A DNA stretch of 64,000 nucleotides, taken from NCBI GenBank assembly GCA_018820855.1, contig JAHJNL010000007.1, positions 186,001 through 250,000 on the forward strand. The letters run 5' to 3'. The translations under genes and the position numbers were made by a program. Numbering within the stretch: position 1 is the first letter of the stretch; each line of letters starts with the position of its first letter. Shown piece after piece: positions 17,687 to 27,149 of the stretch. This DNA comes from Pseudomonadota bacterium (GTDB lineage Bacteria > Desulfobacterota > Desulfobulbia > Desulfobulbales > Desulfocapsaceae). The notes beneath the pieces are model-generated. The model was not told where the DNA came from. It worked only from the letters and a program-made list of their open reading frames with translations, and made no database searches.

Positions 17687-19600
17687 ATGAATATGGAACG
17701 AATTGTACAAGGAACATCTCCTGCTGAGGTGGTAGCCAAACTGCAACAGGCGGATGGTTACTATATCACCAATACTGCCCGTGACCTCTCCCAATCCGAC
17801 TATAAAAACAGGATTCTTCTCCACACTGATCTTCTGGCTGCCGAAGCCAGAGAGAGAGCCGGGTATTTTTCTCTGGAAATTACCGGGGGGGCCTCGGTCC
17901 ATGTGGATATCCTGCGGAAACAAGTTAATCCGTTTCTGAAACTGGAGATCCTCCGTGAGCATATGCCGAACACCATGTTTCAGACCCTGTGTCGCGGGGT
18001 AAACCTCTTCGGCTACCGCCCTTATCCGCAAAATATCATTCGTTTTACAGTCAAAGAGTTCGCAAAATATGTAGATGTCTGGCGTACCTTTGACTTTATG
18101 AACTATGTGCCCAACATGCAGGCGGTCTTCGAAGAAGTTGCCAAAGCCGGAAAAATCAATGAACCATGTATCTGTTTTTCAACCGGGCCTGAGCACACCA
18201 ACGAGTATTATCTTAAAAAAGTCCGCGAAATTTTAGATGTTACAGGTGAAGATATTGTCCTCTGTATCAAAAATCACGGAGGTCTCGGGACACCGAAACG
18301 CATAGGGCAGCTTGTTGATACTATTCGTCAGAAACACCCGGATCTGCCCATCCATTACCACGGTCATAACACCGATGGCAACGACACCGGAAGGATCGTC
18401 GAGGCCGTCCTTAATGGTGCAAATATAGTGGATGCCGCGGATCACTCATTTACAGGTTTTTATGGTCCTCCTCCCATCCTGACAGTCATCCAGACACTGA
18501 AAGACCTGGGCCATACTGCCGTCGGCATTGATGAAGATGCTGTTATTGAGTCTTCTGATGTGATTCGTGATGAGAGGCAATATTATGCCGATTTTGAATC
18601 CCAGATTAAGGGATTTCAGCCCACTGTTCAGATTCATAAGCTCCCTGGCGGTGCCATGGGTTCCAGTCTGGAGCAGGCCGTGAAAGGTGGTTTCCTGGAC
18701 AAAATGCCAGATATTCTTCATAAAGAACTTCCTCGTGTCCAGAAAGAGCTGGGGAATTACTGGTCCGTCACTCCCGGATCCCAGATTTTGTGGACAACAG
18801 CTGTTTCCAATGTGCTGGGTGGAGAACGTTATGGCAATCCTTCCGGGGATCTGCGCAATCTTCTTCTTGGAAAATATGGCCCCTTCCCTTTTTATGAGCC
18901 TGAGACTTGGATCTATGAAAAGGTCCTTGGTGAAAACTGGAAAACAGTGCTGGAAGAAGAAGGAGGGGTTGAGGATATCGGCGACATGGATATCGACAAG
19001 GAAAAAGCTACCCTCACTGAAAGAATTGGCGAGGAACCCACTAATCAACAACTGACCCTCTATCTGCAGCACCCAAATGATGCTGTTGAATTCTTTAAAT
19101 TCGAAGCCAGATTTGGAAAGGTTCATGTGCTTCCTCCTTCCATCTTTTTTCGTAAAGGCGGATTTGAACCTGGTGAGACCCTCATCTTTACCGACTATAC
19201 CGGAAAAGAACATATCGTAGAGGTAGGTCCATCCAGCGTATCTGAGGACGGAGAAACCAGTGTCTACCTCAATCTCGACCACCATCAGCGTGTCTATACT
19301 TTTGAGGCTGATGTCCCTGAAGGGGCTATGGCCAAGGCCGTTACAATGACCAAAGAAGAAATTACAGTCCTGGCCAAAGCCGGTGACATGAGAGCGCCAT
19401 TTTCAGGAAACATCTGTGAAATCAGCGTGGAAGAGGGTCAGCAAGTTGTCAAGGGAGACAAACTTGCGGTAATGGAGGCCATGAAGATGCAGACGCCCAT
19501 CAGCTGTGAGATGGATGGCATTGTAACATCTGTTTTTGCCAAGGTCGGTGATTCCTTGCGACCAGGTGATAAAATAATAAGAATAGATATCGACGAGTAA
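17687..19600 (+). CDS. Carboxyltransferase/biotin-carrier subunit (PycB/OadA-like, divergent)
   Basis: The 637-residue protein has a DRE-TIM carboxyltransferase barrel and a C-terminal biotinyl domain with AVMEAMKMQ, where Lys600 would carry biotin. Its barrel is unusual: the canonical RDAHQS reads RDLSQS at 32-37, the carbamylated-lysine block is CIKNHGGLGTP instead of IKDMAGLLTP, and the metal-binding HTHDT reads HYHGHNTDG. Together with the carboxylase gene 90 bp upstream it most likely makes oxaloacetate from pyruvate, but the altered site means the acceptor is inferred. A second ATG at 17693 is an alternative start. A strong terminator follows. Confidence 0.8.
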   Translation: MNMERIVQGTSPAEVVAKLQQADGYYITNTARDLSQSDYKNRILLHTDLLAAEARERAGYFSLEITGGASVHVDILRKQVNPFLKLEILREHMPNTMFQTLCRGVNLFGYRPYPQNIIRFTVKEFAKYVDVWRTFDFMNYVPNMQAVFEEVAKAGKINEPCICFSTGPEHTNEYYLKKVREILDVTGEDIVLCIKNHGGLGTPKRIGQLVDTIRQKHPDLPIHYHGHNTDGNDTGRIVEAVLNGANIVDAADHSFTGFYGPPPILTVIQTLKDLGHTAVGIDEDAVIESSDVIRDERQYYADFESQIKGFQPTVQIHKLPGGAMGSSLEQAVKGGFLDKMPDILHKELPRVQKELGNYWSVTPGSQILWTTAVSNVLGGERYGNPSGDLRNLLLGKYGPFPFYEPETWIYEKVLGENWKTVLEEEGGVEDIGDMDIDKEKATLTERIGEEPTNQQLTLYLQHPNDAVEFFKFEARFGKVHVLPPSIFFRKGGFEPGETLIFTDYTGKEHIVEVGPSSVSEDGETSVYLNLDHHQRVYTFEADVPEGAMAKAVTMTKEEITVLAKAGDMRAPFSGNICEISVEEGQQVVKGDKLAVMEAMKMQTPISCEMDGIVTSVFAKVGDSLRPGDKIIRIDIDE

Positions 19601-19623
19601 AGAACTCTCTTATCTGTATGCGC

Positions 19624-19665
19624 AAAGGCCCTTTCGTAGCTCTTATGAAAGGGCCTTTTTTTTTT
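19624..19665 (+). terminator. Intrinsic terminator after the carboxylase genes
   Basis: A 12-bp perfect stem (AAAGGCCCTTTC with GAAAGGGCCTTT, 11-nt loop) is followed by a run of T's reaching 19665. It starts 24 bp after the stop codon. The left arm can also pair with 19670-19679, giving a competing fold. Confidence 0.85.
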
Positions 19666-19737
19666 AGAACTACGAAAGGATTGTTAGGTGGGTGAACTCT
19701 TATCTTCCTTCTTCCTGACCGGAGAGGTATAAAAGAA

Positions 19738-19775
19738 AAAGAGGGAAGCAAAGATGTCTCTTTACTTCCCTCTTT
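19738..19775 (-). terminator. Intrinsic terminator after tRNA-Thr
   Basis: Arms of 11 and 5 bp separated by a single mismatch (AAAGAGGGAAG and AAAGA with TCTTT and CTTCCCTCTTT) lie 6 bp downstream of the tRNA on its own strand and are followed by T-rich sequence in that direction. It most likely ends the tRNA transcript. Confidence 0.75.
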
Positions 19776-19780
19776 AGTAT

Positions 19781-19856
19781 TGGAGCCGACAAGCGGGATC
19801 GAACCGCTGGCCTACGCTTTACGAGAGCGTCGCTCTACCAACTGAGCTATGTCGGC
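19781..19856 (-). tRNA. tRNA-Thr (anticodon CGT)
   Basis: A complete 76-nt cloverleaf with encoded CCA: acceptor GCCGACA/TGTCGGC, D arm GCTC/GAGC, anticodon arm ACGCT/AGCGT with loop CTCGTAA, T arm AGCGG/CCGCT with TTCGATC. The anticodon CGT (complement of 19821-19823) reads ACG threonine codons. It stands alone, on the minus strand, between plus-strand genes. Confidence 0.97.
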
Positions 19857-20120
19857 ACATATTTTGAGTCTCTGCTGATTCTTATTTCTTGTTTTTCTCT
19901 GGGAGCAGGCTGGCAAGGGGCTTTCGTTGTATATCAGTCGGCCTGATCTTGTAACATTGCTGGCACCTGAAACGCTTAACAATACAAAGGTAGCGTGTTC
20001 CGATTATTACCCAGAAACGATTATGACAGCATCTGTTCACAGTTACAGGCTGAAATCTATAGCAGGCTCGTTTTGCAAAGTCAAATCTTTTAATGTTCTC
20101 CAGAATCAAGCTGGAGTAAA

Positions 20121-21620
20121 GTGCATCTCATGTACAAAGTTTTATTGATACTTTTTCTGACCATAGCCCTCTGCTCCTGTTCACCTGAGCAAGAGCAGGC
20201 AGAGCCGCAAGCAGATGGTTCAGTACAGCCCCAGGCACCACAACAACAACCAGGTCCGGAAAAAGGATGCCGCAGCTGTCATGCCATGACCCTTGACACG
20301 CCACATGACCTGTCCTGTATTGTCTGTCATGCTGGTGTTGACGATTTAGAAGAAAAGGACAAATCACATGAGGGCCTTATTACTCGCCCGGCACATCCTG
20401 ACAATATGCAGAAAAGTTGCGGCCCCTGCCATCAGGAACAGGTGCAGAACTCCGCTCACTCCCTGCATTTTACTCTTAAGAAAAAAGTCAATCAGGTCCG
20501 TACAGCTTTTGGGGCTACAAAAGAACTGGACTCACTGACGGATATTCCGGTTATCGAAAATCCGCAAAGCATTCTTGATCTCACCGATGACCTCCTCAGG
20601 CGCCGATGTCTCCGCTGTCACCTCTATACCTCAGGTGACAGATACCCTGCCGTTACGCGAGGGACTGGTTGTGCCGCCTGTCATCTTGAGTTTTACGAAG
20701 GAAAACTTGTTTCTCATTCTTTTCTCAAAACACCAGGAGATACCCAGTGTCTGCAGTGCCATTATGGAAACTGGGTGGGTTATGACTACTACGGGCGCTA
20801 TGAGCATGACATGAATGATGAGTATCGTACTCCGTATACCACCCGCAATGACTATTTCCGTCCTTTTGGTGTGGAATTTCACCAACTGGTTCCCGATGTA
20901 CACCAGCAAAAAGGCATGACCTGTGTTGATTGTCACTCCGGTAATCAACTCATGGGCAAGCAGGAAAAGGGGATACGTTGTGCCGACTGTCACAGCAAAG
21001 GAAAGCTTGAGAGTGAAACCCTGCCGCCTAATATCAGTCGAATAGAGAATGCATACACTCTTCGTTCTCACAATGGAAATATACTTCATGACATCCCTCT
21101 CTTAACTCATCCTGCTCACGACATCTATGGCAAGAGCGTAAGTTGTCAGGTCTGTCATGCACAGTGGTCCTTTAATGATCAGAAAACCCATCTTCTTCGT
21201 AGCGATATTGATGATTATGATTCGTTTGCCCGGCTCACTGTTCAGGGGAGTTCTGAAATAGAAAAATTACTGAACAACAATCTGGATTTTGATGCAGAAG
21301 AACTCCCCCATGGTATGACAGATAAAATCAGCGGGCAATTTCGTGCTGGAATCTGGTATAAAGGACTTGTCACCAGACGCTGGGAGACGATCCCTCTGGG
21401 ACGTGATCAGTCAGGTAGATTACGGGTTTTGCGTCCCCTTCTTGATTTACATCTTTCATGGATAGATGAGGATGGTGAGGTCCATTTTGATGCTGTCCCG
21501 TCGAGTTCGGCAAATGATGGTATGGTCCCCTATGTACCTCATACTACAGGAAAGGCCGGTTTTTTTTATAAAGAGCGTATTGACAAATTTCTTCGATCTG
21601 AAATAATCAGTAAAGATTGA
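20121..21620 (+). CDS. Nine-haem c-type cytochrome lipoprotein
   Basis: The 499-residue protein begins with a hydrophobic signal ending in a lipobox-like LCSC, so it is probably a lipoprotein exported and anchored at the cell envelope. I count nine CXXCH haem c motifs: CRSCH, CIVCH, CGPCH, CLRCH, CAACH, CLQCH, CVDCH, CADCH and CQVCH, all in about residues 45-360; the C-terminal 140 residues have none. This suggests electron transfer in the periplasm, but the partner is not visible in the window. GTG at 20121 has GGAG 4 nt before it; the ATG at 20130 is the alternative start. I do not assign it to a named cytochrome family. Confidence 0.88.
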   Translation: MHLMYKVLLILFLTIALCSCSPEQEQAEPQADGSVQPQAPQQQPGPEKGCRSCHAMTLDTPHDLSCIVCHAGVDDLEEKDKSHEGLITRPAHPDNMQKSCGPCHQEQVQNSAHSLHFTLKKKVNQVRTAFGATKELDSLTDIPVIENPQSILDLTDDLLRRRCLRCHLYTSGDRYPAVTRGTGCAACHLEFYEGKLVSHSFLKTPGDTQCLQCHYGNWVGYDYYGRYEHDMNDEYRTPYTTRNDYFRPFGVEFHQLVPDVHQQKGMTCVDCHSGNQLMGKQEKGIRCADCHSKGKLESETLPPNISRIENAYTLRSHNGNILHDIPLLTHPAHDIYGKSVSCQVCHAQWSFNDQKTHLLRSDIDDYDSFARLTVQGSSEIEKLLNNNLDFDAEELPHGMTDKISGQFRAGIWYKGLVTRRWETIPLGRDQSGRLRVLRPLLDLHLSWIDEDGEVHFDAVPSSSANDGMVPYVPHTTGKAGFFYKERIDKFLRSEIISKD

Positions 21621-21660
21621 AACAAATGGTTTGCTCTCCACTTAGGAATGTTTTTTTTCA

Positions 21661-22443
21661 ATGAGACGATTGTTATCTGAAATCAGAAATGAGAGTTTCC
21701 CGCTCTGTCATTTTCTTCTTCTCTCTTTTGTGACTTTTTCCCTCTGTCTTTTCCCGGTGTTGGGTTCAGCTTCCACAGCAAGACAACAGCAGAAGCGCAT
21801 TCCTGCCACCCAGCGTCCTTATGTCATCGAAAACCGCACATATTGTCCCCTGCCCTCTTCTCAGGGGTATGAAGAAATCGGAGTTGCCTCGTGGTATGGT
21901 GGTGATTTTCATGGGCAGGCCACATCTAACGGTGAGATCTACAATATGCACGACATGACCGCGGCTCACAAACTGCTGCCCATGCATACCCTGCTCCTCG
22001 TTACCAATCTGGACAATGGCTTGCAAACCGTTGTTCGGGTCAATGATCGCGGGCCATTTGTCCAAGGGAGGATAATCGATCTTAGCTTGAGTGCCGCCAA
22101 AAAACTGGCATTATGGCAAAAAGGAACGGCCAGGGTTAAAGTGACTGCCTTGGGTGAGGTCAAAAAGATAAATGGACAGCAGAGGTTTGCTCAACATGCC
22201 GATTTCAGCAAAGGAGAGTTTTACGTTCAGATAGGGGCTTTTTCTCAGGAAAACAATGGCCTGCAACTGCAAAAACGATTTCTTGATGCAGGCCATAAAG
22301 CAGTAATTAGCAAAGCCATTGTTAAGGGACAGACATTTTATCGGGTCCAGGTCTATGTGGGCAGTTCGCTAGACAACGCCAGACGCTCAGAAACAGCACT
22401 CCTTGCCAAAGGCTATACGGGCTCGTTTGTCATTGCACGCTAG
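21661..22443 (+). CDS. rlpA: RlpA-like septal-ring lytic transglycosylase with SPOR domain
   Basis: The 260-residue protein has an N-terminal signal (hydrophobic about 15-38), a double-psi beta-barrel domain with ASWYGGDFHGQATSNGE, AAHKLLP and VRVNDRGPFVQGRIIDLS, and a C-terminal SPOR domain from about 185 (FYVQIGAF). In studied RlpA proteins the barrel cleaves peptidoglycan strands lacking stem peptides and SPOR binds such strands at the septum. There is no cysteine at the signal end, so it may not be a lipoprotein. It lies 40 bp after the cytochrome gene and is convergent with trpF. Confidence 0.88.
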   Translation: MRRLLSEIRNESFPLCHFLLLSFVTFSLCLFPVLGSASTARQQQKRIPATQRPYVIENRTYCPLPSSQGYEEIGVASWYGGDFHGQATSNGEIYNMHDMTAAHKLLPMHTLLLVTNLDNGLQTVVRVNDRGPFVQGRIIDLSLSAAKKLALWQKGTARVKVTALGEVKKINGQQRFAQHADFSKGEFYVQIGAFSQENNGLQLQKRFLDAGHKAVISKAIVKGQTFYRVQVYVGSSLDNARRSETALLAKGYTGSFVIAR

Positions 22444-22473
22444 ATTTTTGTCAAAGAAACGATACCAATCGTT

Positions 22474-23127
22474 TCAGAGCTGTAAGTCTATCTGCCGTAC
22501 CTTACTGACAAAATCATACAGTTTGGCATGATCTTTGATTCCAGGCCCTGTTTCCACGCCGGAATTGACATCGACGCCATAAGGGGCAACAACTTTTACT
22601 GCCTGAACCACGTTCTCTGGAGTTAACCCTCCCGCCAGGATAATGGGGCGCTTGAGATTCAGGTTTTGAATGATATTCCAGTCAAATGTTTTTCCCGTTC
22701 CTCCGGCATTGTCTTTGACGTAGGTGTCGAGAAGATAACCACGGACCACATCATCATAGGGTGTGAAGTCAGAAGCACTGCTTTTTTTCCCCACCCGAAA
22801 TGCCTTGATCACGCGGCATGGTGAGGCACGGCGCTCGATGCGTTCACAATATTTGGGTTTTTCCTTGCCATGAAGCTGGGCATGGGTCAGTCCACAGTAT
22901 TCGACGATTTCCTCAACCTCCTCCTGATCACGGTCGACAAAAACGCCGACACAGTCAATGAATGGTGGTATCCTGGCAACAACTTTTCGCACAAAGTCTG
23001 GCGTTACATTTCGAGGACTTTTTTCGTAGAAAATAAATCCTAGGGCGTCAAGACCTGCCTTAATCCCGGCTTCTGCATCTTTTTTCCTGGTAATGCCACA
23101 CATTTTAATGCGTGTCCTGCCGTACAT
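22474..23127 (-). CDS. trpF: Phosphoribosylanthranilate isomerase
   Basis: TrpF converts phosphoribosyl-anthranilate to CdRP, the third committed step of tryptophan synthesis. The 217-residue barrel has the catalytic cysteine in KMCGITRKKDAE near residue 10, FYEKSPRNV, the PIILAGGLTPENV phosphate loop and VDVNSGVETGPGIKD. It is the last gene of a minus-strand trpE-G-D-C-F run and starts 39 bp after trpC. Confidence 0.95.
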   Translation of the reverse strand: MYGRTRIKMCGITRKKDAEAGIKAGLDALGFIFYEKSPRNVTPDFVRKVVARIPPFIDCVGVFVDRDQEEVEEIVEYCGLTHAQLHGKEKPKYCERIERRASPCRVIKAFRVGKKSSASDFTPYDDVVRGYLLDTYVKDNAGGTGKTFDWNIIQNLNLKRPIILAGGLTPENVVQAVKVVAPYGVDVNSGVETGPGIKDHAKLYDFVSKVRQIDLQL

Positions 23128-23166
23128 GTTTCCTCCCGTGTCTTTGATGAATGTGGAAAATTATTT

Positions 23167-23949
23167 TCAGGTGCTCCTTAATCCTTGCAGGGTATTCCCC
23201 CCATTTTCTCCTCGCATCAGCGTCTCGCCAATGAGGGCCGCAGTAACACCCGCTTCTTGTAACCGTTGCAGGTCTTCTCTGGTTTTCAGGCCTGACTCTC
23301 CAACCACAGCAATGTGTTCGGGGATGAGCTTTTTCAGACGGAAAGTAGTCTCGGTATCCATGGAAAAATCTTTGAGATTGCGGTTGTTGACACCAATGAG
23401 CGTAGCCCCGGTCTTAAGAACAACCTCTAATTCTTTTTCATCATGAACCTCTACCAGGCAATCAATGGAGTAGCCTGCGGCATAATCTTGGAAATCTTGC
23501 AACTGATAGGCATCAAGAATGGATGCCATGAGCAGGATAGCATCTGCGCCACACACATGGGCCTCATCAATCTGCAACGGATCGATAATAAATTCCTTGC
23601 GCAGGACAGGGAGGCTAACGGCTTCTCGAACCTGAAGGAGATAGAGCAGTGATCCCTGGAAGAACGTGACATCTGTCAACACAGAAATGGCCTGGGCCCC
23701 ATTGCGTTCATAATTTTTAGCAATCAGTACCGGGTCGAAATCAGGACATATCAGTCCTTTTGACGGGGATGCCTTTTTTGCCTCTGCAATGATGGCGATT
23801 CCAGGATAGTCGATCAAAGCCTGACGAAAGCCGCGAGGTGCAGGAATCTCTTTCCCGTTATATGGTGCGGGGATATGCACCCCCTCTCTGCGAAGAGTGG
23901 TAACCTCCTCTCTTTTCTTTTCAACAATTGTGTCTAGGATGTGCGCCAT
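23167..23949 (-). CDS. trpC: Indole-3-glycerol-phosphate synthase
   Basis: TrpC closes the indole ring of CdRP. The 260-residue protein starts ILDTIVEKKREEV, has EAKKASPSKG (catalytic lysine), VLTDVTFFQGS, LRKEFIIDPLQI, LIGVNNRNLKDF and VVGESGL, all in family order. It lies 42 bp after trpD. Length and motifs are normal. Confidence 0.95.
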   Translation of the reverse strand: MAHILDTIVEKKREEVTTLRREGVHIPAPYNGKEIPAPRGFRQALIDYPGIAIIAEAKKASPSKGLICPDFDPVLIAKNYERNGAQAISVLTDVTFFQGSLLYLLQVREAVSLPVLRKEFIIDPLQIDEAHVCGADAILLMASILDAYQLQDFQDYAAGYSIDCLVEVHDEKELEVVLKTGATLIGVNNRNLKDFSMDTETTFRLKKLIPEHIAVVGESGLKTREDLQRLQEAGVTAALIGETLMRGENGGNTLQGLRST

Positions 23950-23991
23950 AATAGGATGTTACCGTGATATGTTAATGCGATACATTGCAGG

Positions 23992-25026
23992 CTATTTATT
24001 GCTGGAAAAGGTCACCAGACGTTCCAGTTTATCAAGAGCTCTCCCAGAGTCAATAATCTCTGCTGCTCGAACTACACCTGCCTTGAGATCAGCACAGAGC
24101 CCGGCGGCCATGAGTGCTGCTCCACTGTTGAGAAGGACCATATCCCTTTTCGCCCCCTTCGTGCCGGCTAGAACTTCTCGCATTTGGGCTGCGGATTCTT
24201 CAGCCGTTGTCCCACCCCTTAACTCATCCAGGCTTGCTCTGGCCAGCCCTACGTCTTCGGGGATAACAGAATACGAAGTAACCTGACCGTTGTGCAGGTC
24301 GGCAATATGTGTTTTTCCGGTAATAGTCAACTCATCCAAGTTGCCCTCACCGTGGACCACCAGCGCCCTTTTTGATCCCAGTTTTCCAAGGACCAGAGCC
24401 AGCGGTTCTATCAGTTTTCGATCAAAGACACCAAGAACCTGAACATTGGCGCCGGCAGGATTGGTCAGCGGCCCTAAGATATTAAAAATGGTTCGGATGC
24501 CAATTTCCCGTCTCGGGCCGATGGCATGTTTCATGGCACCGTGTAATGTAGGGGCAAATAGAAAGCCAATCCCTACTTCCTGAATACACTCCCCGACTTC
24601 TTCAGGACTAAGATGAAGAGAGACTCCTGCAGCTTCAAGGACATCAGCACTGCCGCAGTGACTGGATACTGATCTGTTTCCATGCTTGGCCACAGGGAGT
24701 CCTGCTCCTGCCACAACAAAGGCTGAGGTTGTCGACACATTAAAGGTTCCCGAACCATCACCTCCGGTGCCACAGGTGTCAACAAGGATGCCACCCGCCA
24801 TCACATCAACACCGGAATCAATGGAAGTAGCCTTTTCACGCATGACACGAACGGCACCGGTGATTTCTTCCACCGTCTCCCCCTTCATGCGCAGGCCGGT
24901 GATAAAAGAACCGATCTGGGCAGGAGTAGCCTCCCCACCCATGATCTCATTCATCACCTCAACCATTTCCTCTTCAGTCAGATCCTGTTGCTGGACAACC
25001 TTACCAATCGCTTGTTTGATATCCAT
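23992..25026 (-). CDS. trpD: Anthranilate phosphoribosyltransferase
   Basis: TrpD joins anthranilate and PRPP. The 344-residue protein has the PRPP-binding [15 protein letters not shown] near residue 81, [44 protein letters not shown] and GPLTNPAG. These match the family closely. It lies 29 bp after trpG in the trp run. It is a separate protein, not fused with TrpG as in some enteric bacteria. Confidence 0.95.
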   Translation of the reverse strand: MDIKQAIGKVVQQQDLTEEEMVEVMNEIMGGEATPAQIGSFITGLRMKGETVEEITGAVRVMREKATSIDSGVDVMAGGILVDTCGTGGDGSGTFNVSTTSAFVVAGAGLPVAKHGNRSVSSHCGSADVLEAAGVSLHLSPEEVGECIQEVGIGFLFAPTLHGAMKHAIGPRREIGIRTIFNILGPLTNPAGANVQVLGVFDRKLIEPLALVLGKLGSKRALVVHGEGNLDELTITGKTHIADLHNGQVTSYSVIPEDVGLARASLDELRGGTTAEESAAQMREVLAGTKGAKRDMVLLNSGAALMAAGLCADLKAGVVRAAEIIDSGRALDKLERLVTFSSNK

Positions 25027-25055
25027 ATCTTTCCTCGATATCCTTAATTACTGTT

Positions 25056-25640
25056 TTAGTCTCGGGTCATAAAATTGTTAAGGAGAGTAATTCCTGCAGG
25101 AGTCATGATCGATTCCGGGTGGAATTGTACCCCTTCCACGTCCATCTCTTTGTGGCGAAGCCCCATGATTTCCCCTTCTTCGGTCCAGGCACTTATCTCC
25201 AAGCAATCAGGAAGACTTGTTTTCTCGACAAGAAGGGAATGATAGCGCATCCCATCAAAAGGATTGGGGAGTCCTGCAAAGACTCCTTTATTGTCATGAA
25301 AAATGGGCGAAATCTTGCCATGCATAATCCTTGAAGCACGAACCACGTTGCCTCCAAAGGCCTCGCCAATGGATTGGTGGCCGAGACAAACACCTAGAAG
25401 CGGTATCTTACCACTGAAATAGCGAATGGCTTCTATGGAGATCCCTGCCTTTGCCGGGGTGCAAGGGCCAGGAGAGATAAGAATTCTCTCAGGCCTGAGA
25501 TCTGCAATTTCCTTGACGGTGATCTTGTCGTTGCGAAATACACGGATATCACCCTGTATACCGTTTTTTTGGAAATTCCCGGCGATGGTCTGTACTATAT
25601 TATAAGTAAATGAATCGTAGTTATCTATTATGACAAGCAT
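25056..25640 (-). CDS. trpG: Anthranilate synthase glutamine amidotransferase subunit
   Basis: The 194-residue class I glutamine amidotransferase supplies ammonia to TrpE (and may serve aminodeoxychorismate synthase, as in dual-use PabA/TrpG proteins). It begins [17 protein letters not shown], has the catalytic cysteine in [16 protein letters not shown] near residue 80, and the His-Glu pair in VQFHPES. It starts 3 bp after the trpE stop, so the two are coupled. Confidence 0.94.
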   Translation of the reverse strand: MLVIIDNYDSFTYNIVQTIAGNFQKNGIQGDIRVFRNDKITVKEIADLRPERILISPGPCTPAKAGISIEAIRYFSGKIPLLGVCLGHQSIGEAFGGNVVRASRIMHGKISPIFHDNKGVFAGLPNPFDGMRYHSLLVEKTSLPDCLEISAWTEEGEIMGLRHKEMDVEGVQFHPESIMTPAGITLLNNFMTRD

Positions 25641-25643
25641 ACT

Positions 25644-27149
25644 CTAAAACCCCTTTTCTGCAAGTTCGACTGCTCGTCGCAAGCCCATAGATTTGTTGAT
25701 CGTTTCCTCGTATTCCTTGTGTGGATCAGAGTCAAATACAACCCCTGCTCCTGCCTGTACCCAGAGATCCTTCCCTTGCATGACAAATGTCCTGATAGTG
25801 ATGCAGAAATCCATATTACCGGAAAAACCGAAATAACCTACAGCTCCGGCATAGGGTCCGCGGCCTTCAGGTTCAAGTTCATCAATGATCTGCATGGCCC
25901 TGATTTTTGGGGCTCCGCTCACTGTTCCTGCCGGAAAACAGGCCTTCATTACATCAAACTGGTTTTTCCCCTCAGCTATAATACCATGGACGCCAGAAAC
26001 GATGTGCATGACATGACTGTAACGCTCTACGACCAGAAGGTCTCGTACCTCCACAGATCCGTCACGGGCTACCCTGCCCACATCGTTGCGGCCAAGATCC
26101 ACAAGCATGAGGTGTTCAGCTCGTTCCTTGGGGTCTGACAGCAATTCAAGTTCCAGGGCCTTATCCTCTTCCTCCGTCTTCCCGCGCACTCTGGTTCCGG
26201 CGATGGGACGAAGTTCAATAACATCCCCCTCCTTGCGAACTAGAATCTCCGGTGAGGAACCGATCTGGATCAGTTCGCCGAGTTTTAGGTAAAAGAGATA
26301 GGGGCTGGGGTTAATATGACGCAAGGCGCGATAGAGATCCAGAGGGGCAAGATCTGTTTCCGTATGAAAACGCTGGGATAAAACAACCTGGATGATATCG
26401 CCGGCTTTAATATACTCTCTGGCCTTTTCAACCATGGAATGAAATTGCTGCTCCTCCATGTTGGAGCGAAAGTGGTGTTGTTTTTTGCTGCCTCTGCTGC
26501 TTGAGCCCAGAAAAGATGCAGGAACAGGTGCGCGCAGGAGAGAAACCACTGAATCAATTTTTGCTGTAGCTGCATTGTAGCTGGCAAGACATCCACTTTT
26601 TTCTGCGGACGGCACCCAGCAGACCACAGTCACAGTTTGTTTGAAACTGTCATGAATCAGGACAATCCGAGGTATGATAAAAGAGCAATCGGGAAAATCA
26701 AGCTCTGTCATGCCCTTGGGCAGGTCTTCAATGAAACGAACCATGTCGTAGCCGAGAAAGCCGACGGCTCCGCCGCAAAAACGTGGGAGATCAGGATTCT
26801 CTGCTGCCTTGACATCTTCGAGAATCTTCTGCAGGGACTCCAGCGGATTAGCTTTTTCTACAGCCTGTTCGGCCAGGATGCCTGAAAATGAATGCACATC
26901 GATACTGGAATTTTTGGAAGAAAAGGTCAGCAGCGGGTCAAATCCAATAAACGAATATCTGCCCCACTTTTCCCCCCCTTCCATACTTTCAAAAAGAAAT
27001 ATATGGCTCTCTTCACCTGCAACTTTGGCAAGGAGTGTGAGAGGAGTATCCAGGTCAGCAATGATCGTGCGATATACCGGTATAAGTCCAGCCGTTTTAC
27101 TGGTCTTCTGAAAAGCCTGGTAATCGGGAAGATGTGTTATTGATGGCAT
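25644..27149 (-). CDS. trpE: Anthranilate synthase component I
   Basis: TrpE makes anthranilate from chorismate and ammonia. The protein has the chorismate-enzyme blocks EYIKAGDIIQVVLSQRF, SPSPYLFYLKLG-like INPSPYLFYL, PIAGTRVRGKT, LMLVDLGRNDVGRVA, TVSGAPKIRAMQIIDELEP and FCITIRTFVMQG near the C-terminus. The N-terminal regulatory part includes LLESxxG-like LFESMEGGEKWGRYSF. The ATG at 27149 gives 501 residues and a start as in homologues; the frame is open upstream through TTG at 27200 but that part is not conserved. No tryptophan-rich leader peptide was found in the 140 bp upstream. Confidence 0.93.
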   Translation of the reverse strand: MPSITHLPDYQAFQKTSKTAGLIPVYRTIIADLDTPLTLLAKVAGEESHIFLFESMEGGEKWGRYSFIGFDPLLTFSSKNSSIDVHSFSGILAEQAVEKANPLESLQKILEDVKAAENPDLPRFCGGAVGFLGYDMVRFIEDLPKGMTELDFPDCSFIIPRIVLIHDSFKQTVTVVCWVPSAEKSGCLASYNAATAKIDSVVSLLRAPVPASFLGSSSRGSKKQHHFRSNMEEQQFHSMVEKAREYIKAGDIIQVVLSQRFHTETDLAPLDLYRALRHINPSPYLFYLKLGELIQIGSSPEILVRKEGDVIELRPIAGTRVRGKTEEEDKALELELLSDPKERAEHLMLVDLGRNDVGRVARDGSVEVRDLLVVERYSHVMHIVSGVHGIIAEGKNQFDVMKACFPAGTVSGAPKIRAMQIIDELEPEGRGPYAGAVGYFGFSGNMDFCITIRTFVMQGKDLWVQAGAGVVFDSDPHKEYEETINKSMGLRRAVELAEKGF

